A stretch of 64,000 nucleotides of DNA, from positions 39,818,001-39,882,000 of the forward strand of contig JARKIP010000035.1 in assembly GCA_029990175.1 (NCBI GenBank). Reading direction: 5' to 3'. Positions within the stretch are counted from its first letter, which is position 1. Each line of letters starts with the position of its first letter. Shown one piece after another: positions 44,548 to 56,025 of the stretch. The notes beneath the pieces were generated by a model. It worked only from the letters and a program-made list of their open reading frames with translations, did not search any database and was not told the origin of the DNA. Made by a program: the position numbers and the translations under genes. The stretch is from Petunia secreta (Eukaryota; Streptophyta; Magnoliopsida; Solanales; Solanaceae).

Positions 44548-47371
44548 TGTAACGACCCTCAAATAGTCGTTACGGGATTCGAGACCTCGATTTGCGTATC
44601 GACAATCCCAAAAGCTCCGTTAGGTCATTTATGACCCGTCTGTGAAATCTGAGTCGAAACGGAGTCCGTTTGATAGGTTTTCGAGGAAAGGATCCGTTTA
44701 TGAAATTCCGGAAAGGAATTTGGGGTTTCGATAGGTCGTTTTGAGTAAACGAACCCCGATGGAAAATCCGAGCGCACCGTTAGGTCCGTCTCGTCATTTA
44801 TGATATGTAGCAACCTTTAAAATTGAAAACGGACCTCGTTTGATAGGACTTTTGATAAAGTCCCCGTTTCGGAAGTTTAAAAGAGTTAAAAGAGGTTTCC
44901 GAGCTCGATTTGAGCAAATGAGCTCCGATGAGAGATCCGAAAGTTCCGTTAGGTTCGTATAGTCATTTGTGACTTGTAGCAACTTTCGGAATTGGATTCT
45001 GAGGTCGTTTGGCTAAATTTCGCTATTTTGGCGAAAGTCGAAAATTGAACCTTTGCCGTGGGACCCACTTTTTTAGTTCTGGAGGTCCGAATTGAGTTCC
45101 GTCTTGACGAGCATGTCACCCAAGTATTTTATGGCTTGTGTGCAAAATTTGGGATCATTCCGAGCTTCGTAGGGTCCCGTTTTGCCCCTAAAACAGTAGA
45201 AAATCTGGTGCGACTTTTCTGTTCTGTTTTGGCGCAAACAGCCAGATAAAAGCTGATATTTTGGCCAATCCGTAAGGAATTAGGAAAACCTCAAAACATG
45301 AAAGTTGTAGCCCTTTGAGTTGTGGTTATAATGGCACTAGTTTCAGGTCATTTGGACATTCCTATCAAAAGTTATGATTTTTTCAAAAGAAGCTGTCACA
45401 GAGGCAAAAAAAAACTGCTATAAAAAGGCCATTTCGGTTCATAACTTATAAAAATCATTTGGTGAGCTCTTGAGGCGATTTTTGGGTATTTCTTGAAGAC
45501 CCAATCATACTTACACTTAAGGTAAGCCCTTTCAATCCATCTTTATGTAGATTAACACAAGAATCAAAGGGTTGATTCTTGGAAATGGGTTAGAACCCTA
45601 GATTCTTAAGAATTGGGGAAAGACATCGAGCAAGGCTCGCGTGTGGAATCTAAGTGTACTTTTGGACTCACGGGAGCGTGGGGAATCCGGAAAAGTACAT
45701 TTTGTAAATTTAGGGCTCAGCCCTACCCGGGGGCATTTTGGTAATTTTTACCCTAGGATGCCTATAGGCTTAAATAGCTATAATTGAGCACTCATATGTG
45801 CTATATCTTGTCTTAATAGACCTAGTGGAGAGTCCTTCGCGGACAAGGCGAGCGGGAAAGGAGATTTTTCCCGGCATTTGAGCCCGAATTTCGAGGTAAG
45901 TGAGACTTGACCTCTATTGTGCTTGTGGACTCTTCCTTCATGCTAGTATGCTTCATGTACGCATATATATACCTAACAATGGTTAGGATTAATGATGTGA
46001 ATTACTTGCTATTATTGTTTGTTATAAATAGCGAGATTGTGACTCGACCGAGGTATGTGCCGGTCTAAACGCTACGTCGAGGTAGCTTAAATTTATATCG
46101 TAGTAACGCTTGCTACGCCATGCTTAGATAGCAAGAACTTGGGACATGGCCGAGGATGTTGCCGGCATGTCATGATAAATGTCTTGCCGAGGATTTTGCC
46201 GGCTTTTGTATGATATTGGTACTTGATTTGTTCACGTGCCGGGTTGGGTAGTGCTGTCTATACGTAACCTTGGGTTGGACGACATGGGAGTAGGGATTGT
46301 ACCCCCAAACTGTGGTCGGGTTAACCTTCGCCTTACGTTCAGCTAGCATAACCAACCTGGGTTACGGTGACTGTGAAATATTATCGTTATTAATATTTCT
46401 GTTTATTATTTCTGTTATTGTTATTAATGTCGTGGATATTAATACTGTTAGAGGGACACTTGACAGGGGGTGTGGTGTCGCCTATACTATGAGATGTGTC
46501 ACACTTGACAGGGGGTATGGTGTGGACACTTGATCTTTGAGATGTGACACACTTGACAGGGGGTGTGGTGTAGTCACTTGATTTATTGAGATACGACGCA
46601 CTTGACAGGGGGTGTGGTGCGATCGTAGACAGATTTGAGATGAGCCAACGACTACGGGTCGTTGGTCTACTTATTCATGATTGTGATAGTGACTTCGGGT
46701 CACGGTATATGGTTGATACTTAGTAGTGGTGTTGCTAGTCCATCGTAGGTCTAGGTTAGTCGGCACGGGAGTAGAGATTGGACCTCCAAACCGCCGCTGA
46801 GTTGACCTATGCCTTACGTTGGATGGGCATAAATCCTTGAGACTTCTGGTTACTACTTGTGTGTATGGAATGTGTTACATCTATTTGTGATTTCACTACT
46901 TTATTGTATGATTACTATAGTATGTTGTTGCTTATGATGCATGTAGCGACTTGTCCCGCAAGGGTACCTTAGCGGGCCTGTCGGTGATCTTACTGGGCTT
47001 CGGCTCATAACTTACTCTGCTACGTGCGCAGGTCCTTCATCCAGTCAGCAGCCCGGACGTTAGCGGTTCCCGAGGCTTCTGAGACTTTTGATTGAGGTGA
47101 GCCGACCACACAGACCGTGGTGGCATACCACCGGAGTCACTTAGAGATAGGACTCAGATTTCTCTGATGTATATTCATACTTTATTGAGTCACTCTTAGA
47201 ATGCTCCAATTCTTTTGTGGATATATTCTTTTGGACTTCACCCTTTTATATTTATATATCCATTTATGATCTTTTCACATTATTGTTCTTTTCCGCATCT
47301 TGTTTCATTGGTTCGCCTAGGCAAATGTTGTTTAGGTGCCATCACGAGCCCTTGGAAATTGGGTCGTGACA
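44548..47371 (+). repeat. 5' LTR of element E (2824 bp)
   Basis: TGTAACGACCC to GGGTCGTGACA, giving a short inverted terminal match. TATAAAAAG at 45419-45427 is the likely TATA box. It contains degenerate units of about 172 bp in the first 470 bp and four copies of a CACTTGACAGGGGGTGTGGT unit at about 46449-46622. Confidence 0.95.
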
Positions 47372-47579
47372 GTTTGGTATCAGAGCCCTAGGTTCTAATT
47401 CGAGTCCTAGGAGTCTTGGAGCAGTGTCTGAGTAGAGTCTTGCTTATGGGTATGTTGTCGACCATACTTATGAGCGAGAGGCTACAAGGGCATGTTAGGA
47501 AATGTTTTCCCTTCGTTTCATCTCTATTCGTGCTGAGTAGCTTATATAAGTGCTGACCCTTTTTCGTGTATTGTATCAG

Positions 47580-48985
47580 ATGGTGAGGACGCGAGCATCC
47601 TCAGCCAGGAGGGCTGCATCTTCTACACCCGCGTCTGCGGGAGAGCCATCAGCACCTATGCAGCCGCCAGCTGCTAAGAAGACTCGGGCAGGTCGCCCGT
47701 CAGCCACTAGGCAGGACACAGCTATCCCTGCGGTGTCCGCAGCGACTCTGTCAGCATCTATTCCCCCTGTGCCTGCTGTTGTGCCAGGCACCGTTGTGAT
47801 CTCTTCAGAGGAGTATATGAGACTGATGGCCTTGTCTAGCCATCAGGTCCCTGTCAGAGATGATGTTGCAGCTCCTGTTTCGGCTCCTCAGCCGACCACA
47901 CCTGTTATGAGCACGCCTACTTCTGAGGCTGCTCCTGATCATATTGCCCAGCCTTCTGCTTCTGCTCCTCAGGCAGGTCCTGTTATTGCTACTCCTCCTA
48001 TGGGCACTGAGGAGGTTGCCAAGAGGATAGAGTCATTCATGAAGCTTCAGCCTCCAGAGTTCGACGGTACCTCAGCTACATGTACTGCCCAGAGGTACAT
48101 TCAGAAGTGTGAGAAGATTTTGACAGTTCTTGGTACTAGAGACACCTTAGGGGTGCAGTGTGCTTCTTTCAGATTATCGGGAGATGCGGAGACATGGTGG
48201 GTCTCCATGATGCGGCAGAGGTCTAGTGACCTCCCTCCTTTGTCTTGGGCTGAGTTCGTGTCTATGTTCATGAGCAGGTTCGTGCCCCAGAGTCAGCACG
48301 ATGCTCAGAGGCGCGAGTTTGAGGGGTTGAGGCAGGGAAACCTGTCTGTTTCAGAGTATGACACCAGGTTCTTGTGGTTGTCTCAGTTTGCGCCGGCTAT
48401 GGTGGCTCAGGAGAGGGACAAGGTCCTCCGGTTTGTTGAGGGTCTTCATCCCCGCTTGCAGGTAGCTGTTGCCCCTGATATGGGCAACAAGTCATATTTT
48501 GAGATAGTTGATGTGGCACGGCGGATGGAGGATATCTTCGTCAGGGTTGACGCGGAGAGGGCAGCAAGAGATCGCGTCAGTCTGGTGGGTATAGTGGATC
48601 CGCTCAGAGGGGTCAGGGTCATCAGGGCCGTTCTCAGTCTAGGCCCCAGGCTGCTGCTTTGCCTGCCCAGGATTTTTCTTCAGAGACCCCGAGGCCTCAG
48701 TCATCCCAGAGGCGGGGTGGCTCTTCGCAGTCTGGTCCGCCGCAGTGCGGGAGGTGCCATCAGAGGCATCATGGGAGGTGTTCGTCTGGAGGTGGTCATG
48801 GCAGAGGTGGTAGAGGCGGTAGAGGAGGTAGAGGTGATGGATGTTTTGAGTGTGGGTCTCCAGAGCACTATGTCAGGAGTTGCCCTTATGTTTCATCAGG
48901 TCGCCAGGGATCCGCAGCTATGGTACCATCTGGTCCTCAGGCCGCCAGGCCCGTTTCTCAGATTCCTCCTAGACAGCAGTCTTAG
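47580..48985 (+). pseudogene. Gag of element E (frameshifted)
   Basis: The start MVRTRAS is the conserved N-terminus of this clade. An Ala/Pro-rich region precedes the gag domain (about 48020-48560: FDGTSATCTAQRYIQKCEKI, then GDAETWWVSMM). Around 48570 one base appears lost, because the frame before it (ARDRVSLVGI) stops making sense. The gag then continues in another frame with RGRGG-type text and the knuckle CFECGSPEHYVRSC (about 48842-48883). A TAG at 48983-48985 ends that frame. Confidence 0.9.
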
Positions 48986-51900
48986 AGAGCTCCGGGTTCA
49001 GGAGGCTCTGCGCAGGTCTATGCTATGACTCGTCAGGATGCTGAGGCATCCAATGATGTCATCACAGGTATTATTTCTGTCTGTGGCCGCGATGCTTATG
49101 CTCTTATTGATCCGGGGTCTACCTATTCGTATGTGTCGCCGGGATTTGCCCCTTGCTTGGGCAGGGATCTTGTCTTCTTAGATGATTCCTTTATGGTTGC
49201 CACCCCTGTCGGGTCTTCTACATGTGTAGATAGGGGTTATCGGCAGTGTATGATCTCCATCTGTGGTGTAGAGTCCTTAGTGGACCTGATGCTGCTCGAT
49301 ATGTCTTATTTCGATGTCATTATGGGCATGGATTGGCTGGCTTCCTGTCATGCGACTTTGGATTGCCATGCCAAGTCCGTGACGATCGGGGCAGAGGGTG
49401 AGTCTCGGGTTGTATGGAGAGGTTCCAGGCCTTCTCCGAAGAGTAGGATCATTTCTTTCTTGGAGGCGCAGAGGATGATATCTAGTGGGTGCGAGGGATA
49501 TATTGCTTCAGTTCGGGATGTCCGGGCAGAGGAGTTATCCCTTGATAGAGTTCCGGTTGTTTGTGAGTATCCGGATGTGTTTCCTGATGATTTGCCGGGT
49601 TTGCTGCCTATGCGGGAGATAGAGTTTTGCATTGATCTATTGCCAGGCACTCAGCCTAAATCTATTCCCCCGTATCGTATGGCTCCTGTTGAGTTGAGGG
49701 AGCTGAAGGAGTAGATTCAGGATTTGCTCGATAAGGGCTTCATTAGGCCCAGTGTGTCTCCATGGGGTGCCCCGGTATTATTTGTGAAGAAGAAGGATGG
49801 CTCTATGCGGATGTGTATTGATTACCGGCAGCTGAATAAGGTTACTATCAAGAATAGGTATCCTTTGCCGCGTATTGATGATTTGTTTGATCAGCTTCAG
49901 GGTGCTACCTTCTTCTCGAAGATTGATTTGAGGTCGGGGTATCATCAGTTGAGGATTCGGTCCGAGGACGTTTCCAAGACTGCTTTTCGTACCCGATATG
50001 GCCACTATGAGTTTCTGGTGATGTCTTTCGGGCTTACGAATGCCCCAGCTGCTTTCATGGATCTGATGAACCGAGTGTTCAAGGCCTACCTTGACTCCTT
50101 CGTCATTGTGTTTATCGATGATATCTTGGTTTATTCGAGGAGCAGGGAGGAGCATGAGCAGCATTTGAGAGTTGTTCTTCGGACTCTGAGGGATCAGCAG
50201 TTGTATGCCAAATTCTCCAAGTGTGAATTTTGGCTCAGTTCTGTATCTTTCCTAGGTCATGTGGTGACCAAGGATGGGGTGTGTGTTGATCCGAAGAAGA
50301 TAGAGGCCGTTCAGAGTTGGCCTAGGCCTACTTCTCCTACAGAGATTCGGAGTTTCTTAGGCTTGGCAGGTTATTATCGGCGGTTCGTCGAGGGGTTTTC
50401 TTCTATTTCAGCACCTCTGACGAAGTTGACCCAGAAGAATGTTCCTTTCCTGTGGTCCGATGCCTGTGAGTCTAGCTTTCAGAAGCTTAAGACTCTGTTG
50501 ACTTCAGCGCCAGTGTTGGCCTTGCCTAGTGGATCCGGGGGATTCACCGTATATTGTGATGCTTCGGGTGTTGGCCTGGGTAGCGTTCTGATGCAGGAGG
50601 GTAAGGTGATAGCTTATGCCTCGAGACAACTGAAGGTCCATGAGAAGAATTATCCTGTCCATGATTTGGAGCTGTTAGCTGTCGTGTTTGCACTGAAGTT
50701 GTGGAGGCACTATCTTTATGGCGAGCCATGTGAGATATTCACCGATCATAAGAGTCTCCAGTACTTGTTCACTCAGAAGGACTTGAACGGGAGACAGCGC
50801 CGCTGGTTAGAGCTGCTGAAGGATTATGATCTTTCTATCCGGTATCATCCCGGAAAGGCTAATGTTGTAGCCGATGCCTTGAGTAGGAAGTCCATGGGTA
50901 GCCTCGCCTATCTTGATGCTGATATGAGGCCGTTGGCCCATGAGTTGCAGGCTTTGTCCATTAGTGGGGTTCGGTTTGATGATTCTGTTCCAGGCCGGGT
51001 GCTTGCATATGTGGGGTCTCAGTCGTCTTTAGCTTCCCAGATTCGGGAAAGGCAGTTCGAGGATCCTTATCTGAGAGATCTCCGGGACAGGGTCCTGAGT
51101 GGGGGAGTGTCCTCGTTCGTGATTGGTGATGATGGTGCTTTGCGGCTTAACGGCCGGGTATGTGTTCCAGCCATTGTGGAGCTGAGGCAGATGATTTTGG
51201 CAGAGGCTCACAGTTCGAGATATTCCATTCATCCGGGTACTGTGAAGATGTATCATGATCTTCGAGAGCTGTATTGGTGGAAAGGGATGAAGAGGGATGT
51301 TGCTGATTATGTATCTCGGTGTTTGAATTGCCAGCAGGTGAAGTATGAGCACCGGAGGCCAGCCGGGGTGACCCAGTCTATGCCCATTCCCGAGTGGAAG
51401 TGGGAGCAGATCACTATGAATTTCGTAGTTGGTTTGCCGCTGACCGTGGATAAGCATGATTCGGTGTGGGTAGTAGTTGATCGACTGACGAAGTCGGCTC
51501 ACTTCATTCCAGTGAGGACTACTTATACCTCGGAGCGTCTGGCTCGTATCTTCATTGAGCAGATTGTGAGATTGCATGGTGCTCCTGTTTCTATCATTTC
51601 TGACCGAGGTGCTCAGTTCACAGCTCAGTTTTGGAGATCTTTTCAGAGAGAGCTGGGTACTCGGGTCGATCTCAGCACTGCATTTCACCCGCAGACTGAT
51701 GGCCAGTCTGAGCGGACCATTCAGATCCTCGAGGATATGTTGAGGGCGTGTGCTATTGATTTTGGAGGCCATTGGGATAGCCATTTGCCGCTAGCAGAGT
51801 TTGCGTATAATAATAGCTATCAGGCTTCTATCCAGATGGCTCCGTTTGAGGCATTGTATGGTCGGAGATGTCGCTCGCCTATCGGTTGGTTCGAGTCTGG

Positions 51901-52501
51901 TGAGGTCCAGGTGTTGGGGCCCGATTTGGTGCAGCAGACCTTAGATAAGGTTCGGGTTATTCAGGATCGACTCTGCACGGCTCAGAGCCGGCAGATATCG
52001 TATGCAGATCGGAGGCGGAGAGATCTTGAGTTCATGGTTGGGGACCGGGTATTCCTCAGAGTGTCGCCCATGAAGGGTGTTATGAGATTTGGGAAGAAAG
52101 GCAAGCTCAGTCCTAGGTTCATTGGGCCTTTTGAGATATTGGAGCGCGTTGGCGCCGTTGCTTATAGACTGGCTTTGCCTCCCTCTCTGTCTGTTCATCC
52201 GGTGTTCCATGTGTCCATGCTCCGGAAGTATGTTCACGATCTGTCTCATGTGATCGATATGGCTTCCGTGGAGGTAGATGGCGACTTAGCTTATTCGGAG
52301 GAGCCTATTGCTATTGTGGCTAGAGAGGTCCGTAAGATGAGATCGAAGGTGATCCCGCTTGTGAGAGTTCAGTGGGGGCATCACTCCATTGCCGAGGCCA
52401 CTTGGGAGCTTAAGTCCGAGATGCGTGAGAGGCATCCGCGCTTGTTCGATGATTCAGGTATGAAATCCTTGTATTTTCTAAGCCTGAATTTGCATTTTTA
52501 A
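48986..52501 (+). pseudogene. Pol of element E: protease, RT, RNase H, integrase, chromodomain (one stop, catalytic change)
   Basis: The frame runs on from gag. The aspartic protease motif ALIDPGSTYSYVS is at about 49099-49137. A TAG at 49712-49714 (QLKDLL-type position, CAG to TAG) splits the frame; the part after it is 925 codons from 49724. In those coordinates: RT with FIDD at 130-133, RNase H (YCDASG about 277, D378 equivalent in VVADALS), integrase zinc-binding region (SRCLNCQQ), then the catalytic core with D627 and E663. At the first catalytic position the sequence reads ITMNFVVG, with Asn (codon 51419-51421) instead of the usual Asp. A C-terminal chromodomain is visible at about 855-912 (AREVRKMRSKVIPLVRVQW, EATWE). 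Known family role: the chromodomain guides integration into heterochromatin. Confidence 0.94.
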
Positions 52502-52626
52502 GTTTTATTGATTTCGGGTGGTACCGAGGGGTCCTCGAAATCCGTGCCAGCTCCGTGGCTAGTGTGTGGATCCTACCTTAGACTTAGGCTCGTCCAAGGA
52601 CGGCCGAGAGTCTAAGTGGGGGAGAA

Positions 52627-55460
52627 TGTAACGACCCTCAAATAGTCGTTACGGGATCCGGGACCTCGATTTGCGTGTCGACAGTCCCAAAAGCTCCGTT
52701 AGGTCATTTATGACCCGTCTGTGAAATCTGAGTCGAAACGGAGTCCGTTTGATAGGTTTTCGAGGAAAGGATCCGTTTATGAAATTCCGGAAAGGAATTT
52801 AGGGTTTCGATAGGTCGTTTTGAGTAAACGAACCCCGATGGAAAATCCGAGCGCACCGTTTGGTCCGTCTCGTCATTTATGATATGTAGCAACCTTCAAA
52901 ATTGAAAACGGACCTCGTTTGATAGGACTTTTGATAAAGTCCCAGTTTCGGAAGTTTAAAAGAGTTAAAAGAGGTTTCCGAGCTCGATTTGAGCAAATGA
53001 GCTCCGATGAGAGATCCGAAAGTTCCGTTAGGTTCGTATAGTCATTTGTGACTTGTAGCAACTTTCGGAATTGGATTCCGAGGTCGTTTGGTTAAATTTC
53101 GCTATTTTGGCGAAAGTCGAAAATTAAACCTTTGCCGTGGGACCCACTTTTTGAGTTCTGGAGGTCCGAATTGAGTTCCGTCTTGACGAGTATGTCACCC
53201 AAGTATTTTATAGCTTGTGTGCAAAATTTGGGATCATTCCGAGCTTCGTAGGGTCCCGTTTTGCCCCTAAAACAGTAGAAACTCTGGTGCGACTTTTCTG
53301 TTATGTTTTGGCGCAAATAGCCGGATAAAAGCTGATTTTTCGGCCAATCCGTAAAAAATTAGGAAAAACTCAAAACATGAAAGTTGTAGCCCTTTGAGTT
53401 GTGGTTCTAATGGCACTGGTTTCAGGTCATTTGGACATTCCTATCAAAAGTTATAATTTTTTCAAAAGAAACTGTCACAGAGGCAAAAAAAAACTGCTAT
53501 AAAAAGGCCATTTCGGGCCATTTCGGTTCATAACTTATAAAAATCATTTGGTGAGCTCTTGAGGCGATTTTTGGGTATTTCTTGAAGACCCAATCATACT
53601 TACACTTAAGGTAAGCCCTTTCAATCCATTTTTATGTTGATTAACACAAGAATCAAAGGGTTGATTCTTGGAAATGGGTTAGAACCCTAGATTCTTAAGA
53701 ATTGGGGAAAGACATCGAGCAAGGCTCGCATGTGGAATCTAAGTGTACTTTTGGACTCACGGGAGCGTGGGGAGTCCGGAAAAGTATATTTTGTAAATTT
53801 AGGGCTCGGCCCTACCCGGGGGCATTTTGGTAATTTTTACCCTAGGATGCCTATAGGCTTAAATAGCTATAATTGAGCACTCATATGTGCTATATCTTGT
53901 CTTAATAGACCTAGTGGAGAGTCCTTCGCGGACAAGGCGAGCGGGAAAGGAGATTTTTCCCGGCATTTGAGCCCGAATTTCGAGGTAAGTGAGACTTGAC
54001 CTCTATTGTGCTTGTGGACTCTTCCTTCATGCTAGTATGCTTCATGTACGCATATATATACCTAACAATGTTTAGGATTAATGATGTGAATTACTTGCTA
54101 TTATTGTTTGTTATAAATAGCGAGATTGTGACTCGACCGAGGTATGTGCCGGTCTAAACGCTACGTCGAGGTAGCTTAAATTTATATCGTAGTAACGCTT
54201 GCTACGCCATGCTTAGATAGCAAGAACTTGGGACATGGCCGAGGATGTTGCCGGCATGTCATGATAAATGTCTTGCCGAGGATTTTGCCGGCTTTTGTAT
54301 GATATTGGTACTTGATTTGTTCACGTGCCGGGTTGGGTAGTGCTGTCTATACGTAACCTTGGGTTGGACGACATGGGAGTAGGGATTGTACCCCCAAACT
54401 GTGGTCGGGTTAACCTTCGCCTTACGTTCAGCTAGCATAACCAACCTGGGTTACGGTGACTGTGAAATATTATCGTTATTAATATTTCTGTTTATTATTT
54501 CTGTTATTGTTATTAATGTCGTGGATATTAATACTGTTAGAGGGACACTTGACAGGGGGTGTGGTGTCGCCTATACTATGAGATGTGTCACACTTGACAG
54601 GGGGTGTGGTGTGGACACTTGATCTTTGAGATGTGACACACTTGACAGGGGGTGTGGTGTGGTCACTTGATTTATTGAGATACGACGCACTTGACAGGGG
54701 GTGTGGTGCGATCGTAGACAGATTTGAGATGAGCCAACGACTACGGGTCGTTGGTCTACTTATTCATGATTGTGATAGTGACTTCGGGTCACGGTATATG
54801 GTTGATACTTAGTAGTGGTGTTGCTAGTCCATCGTAGGTCTAGGTTAGTCGGCACGGGAGTAGAGATTGGACCTCCAAACCGCCGCTGTGTTGACCTATG
54901 CCTTATGTTGGATGGGCATAAATCCTTGAGACTTCTGGTTACTACTTGTGTGTATGGAATGTGTTACATCTATTTGTGATTTCACTACTTTATTGTATGA
55001 TTACTATAGTATGTTGTTGCTTATGATGCATGTAGCGACTTGTCCCGCAAGGGTACCTTAGCGGGCCTGTCGGTGATCTTACTGGGCTTCGGCTCATAAC
55101 TTACTCTGCTACGTGCGCAGGTCCTTCATCCAGTCAGCAGCCCGGACGTTAGCGGTTCCCGAGGCTTCTGAGACTTTTGATTGAGGTGAGCCGACCACAC
55201 AGACCGTGGTGGCATACCGCCGGAGTCACTTAGAGATAGGACTCAGATTTCTCTGATGTATATTCATACTTTATTGAGTCACTCTTAGAATGCTCCAATT
55301 CTTTTGTGGATATATTCTTTTGGACTTCACCCTTTTATATTTATATATCCATTTATGATCTTTTCACATTATTGTTCTTTTCCGCATCTTGTTTCATTGG
55401 TTCGCCTAGGCAAATGTTGTTTAGGTGCCATCACGAGCCCTTGGAAATTGGGTCGTGACA
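52627..55460 (+). repeat. 3' LTR of element E (2834 bp)
   Basis: Same ends as the 5' LTR; TAGGG follows. It has a 10-bp duplication (GGCCATTTCG, about 53507-53525) relative to the 5' LTR. Differences from the 5' copy cluster in the first 1.2 kb. Confidence 0.95.
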
Positions 55461-55465
55461 TAGGG

Positions 55466-56025
55466 TAAGGACAATCAATTACGATTACTTGAACTGTATT
55501 TTGCTTTGTTCCTCGCGTAATAGTCTGACTCTACTCAACTGTCGAGTCTCGTTATTTTCACAGTCTGGGTGGACTTGCCCATTATCATGTCTGTCAGCTT
55601 ATGTCTTTTGGCTCGTGGGTCGCGTTAAATATTATTTTGAGTCGGTCTACTATCGTTGTTAAAATCATATTTGTTGAGTGAGAAAGGATTTTTTTGAAGA
55701 ATCAAACAAATGAAAGAAAATTGAAAAAAAAAACATGTCTATTGAGTCGGTCTAGTGTCGTAGTTTAAATTTGTCTATTACTTTGATGTAAGGGATATTA
55801 AAAAAAAAAAAGAGAGAGAGAAAATCCAAGCTCGTCCTTGTGCTGATTACGTGCCAGTTACAATTTTGTTCTAATTTTGCTCAAGGCACGTTGTAATCTT
55901 TCGGGGATACGACCGGTACACTTTGCTTACGCCGTCAACCATTTCGGGATGACGCATAACAACCCTAGGCTTGCAATATATGCTTCTTTTGTGCTAACCC
56001 GGTTTGTTTGCACTAGCTTTGGAAT
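55466..56025 (+). mobile_element. Leader of element F, second part
   Basis: Continues after E with TAAGGACAATC. A-rich runs are at about 55719-55733 and 55800-55820. No ORF of substance precedes gag. Confidence 0.55.

Larger units (their letters stand above)
44548..55460 (+). mobile_element. Element E: full-length Tekay/Del-type chromodomain gypsy retrotransposon
   Basis: A 10.9-kb element with 2.8-kb LTRs and TAGGG duplications (44543-44547, 55461-55465). Order: 5' LTR (44548-47371), primer site TGGTATCAGAGC (47375-47386), gag from 47580, protease, RT, RNase H, integrase and chromodomain to 52501, a purine-rich tract ending at 52626, 3' LTR (52627-55460). It is inserted in the leader of element F. 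The coding region has one frameshift and two stops. Confidence 0.97.

Noticed and set aside
49778..52249. Long minus-strand ORFs (up to 251 codons) opposite the E pol
   Set aside because: Codon-bias shadows of an established pol reading frame.
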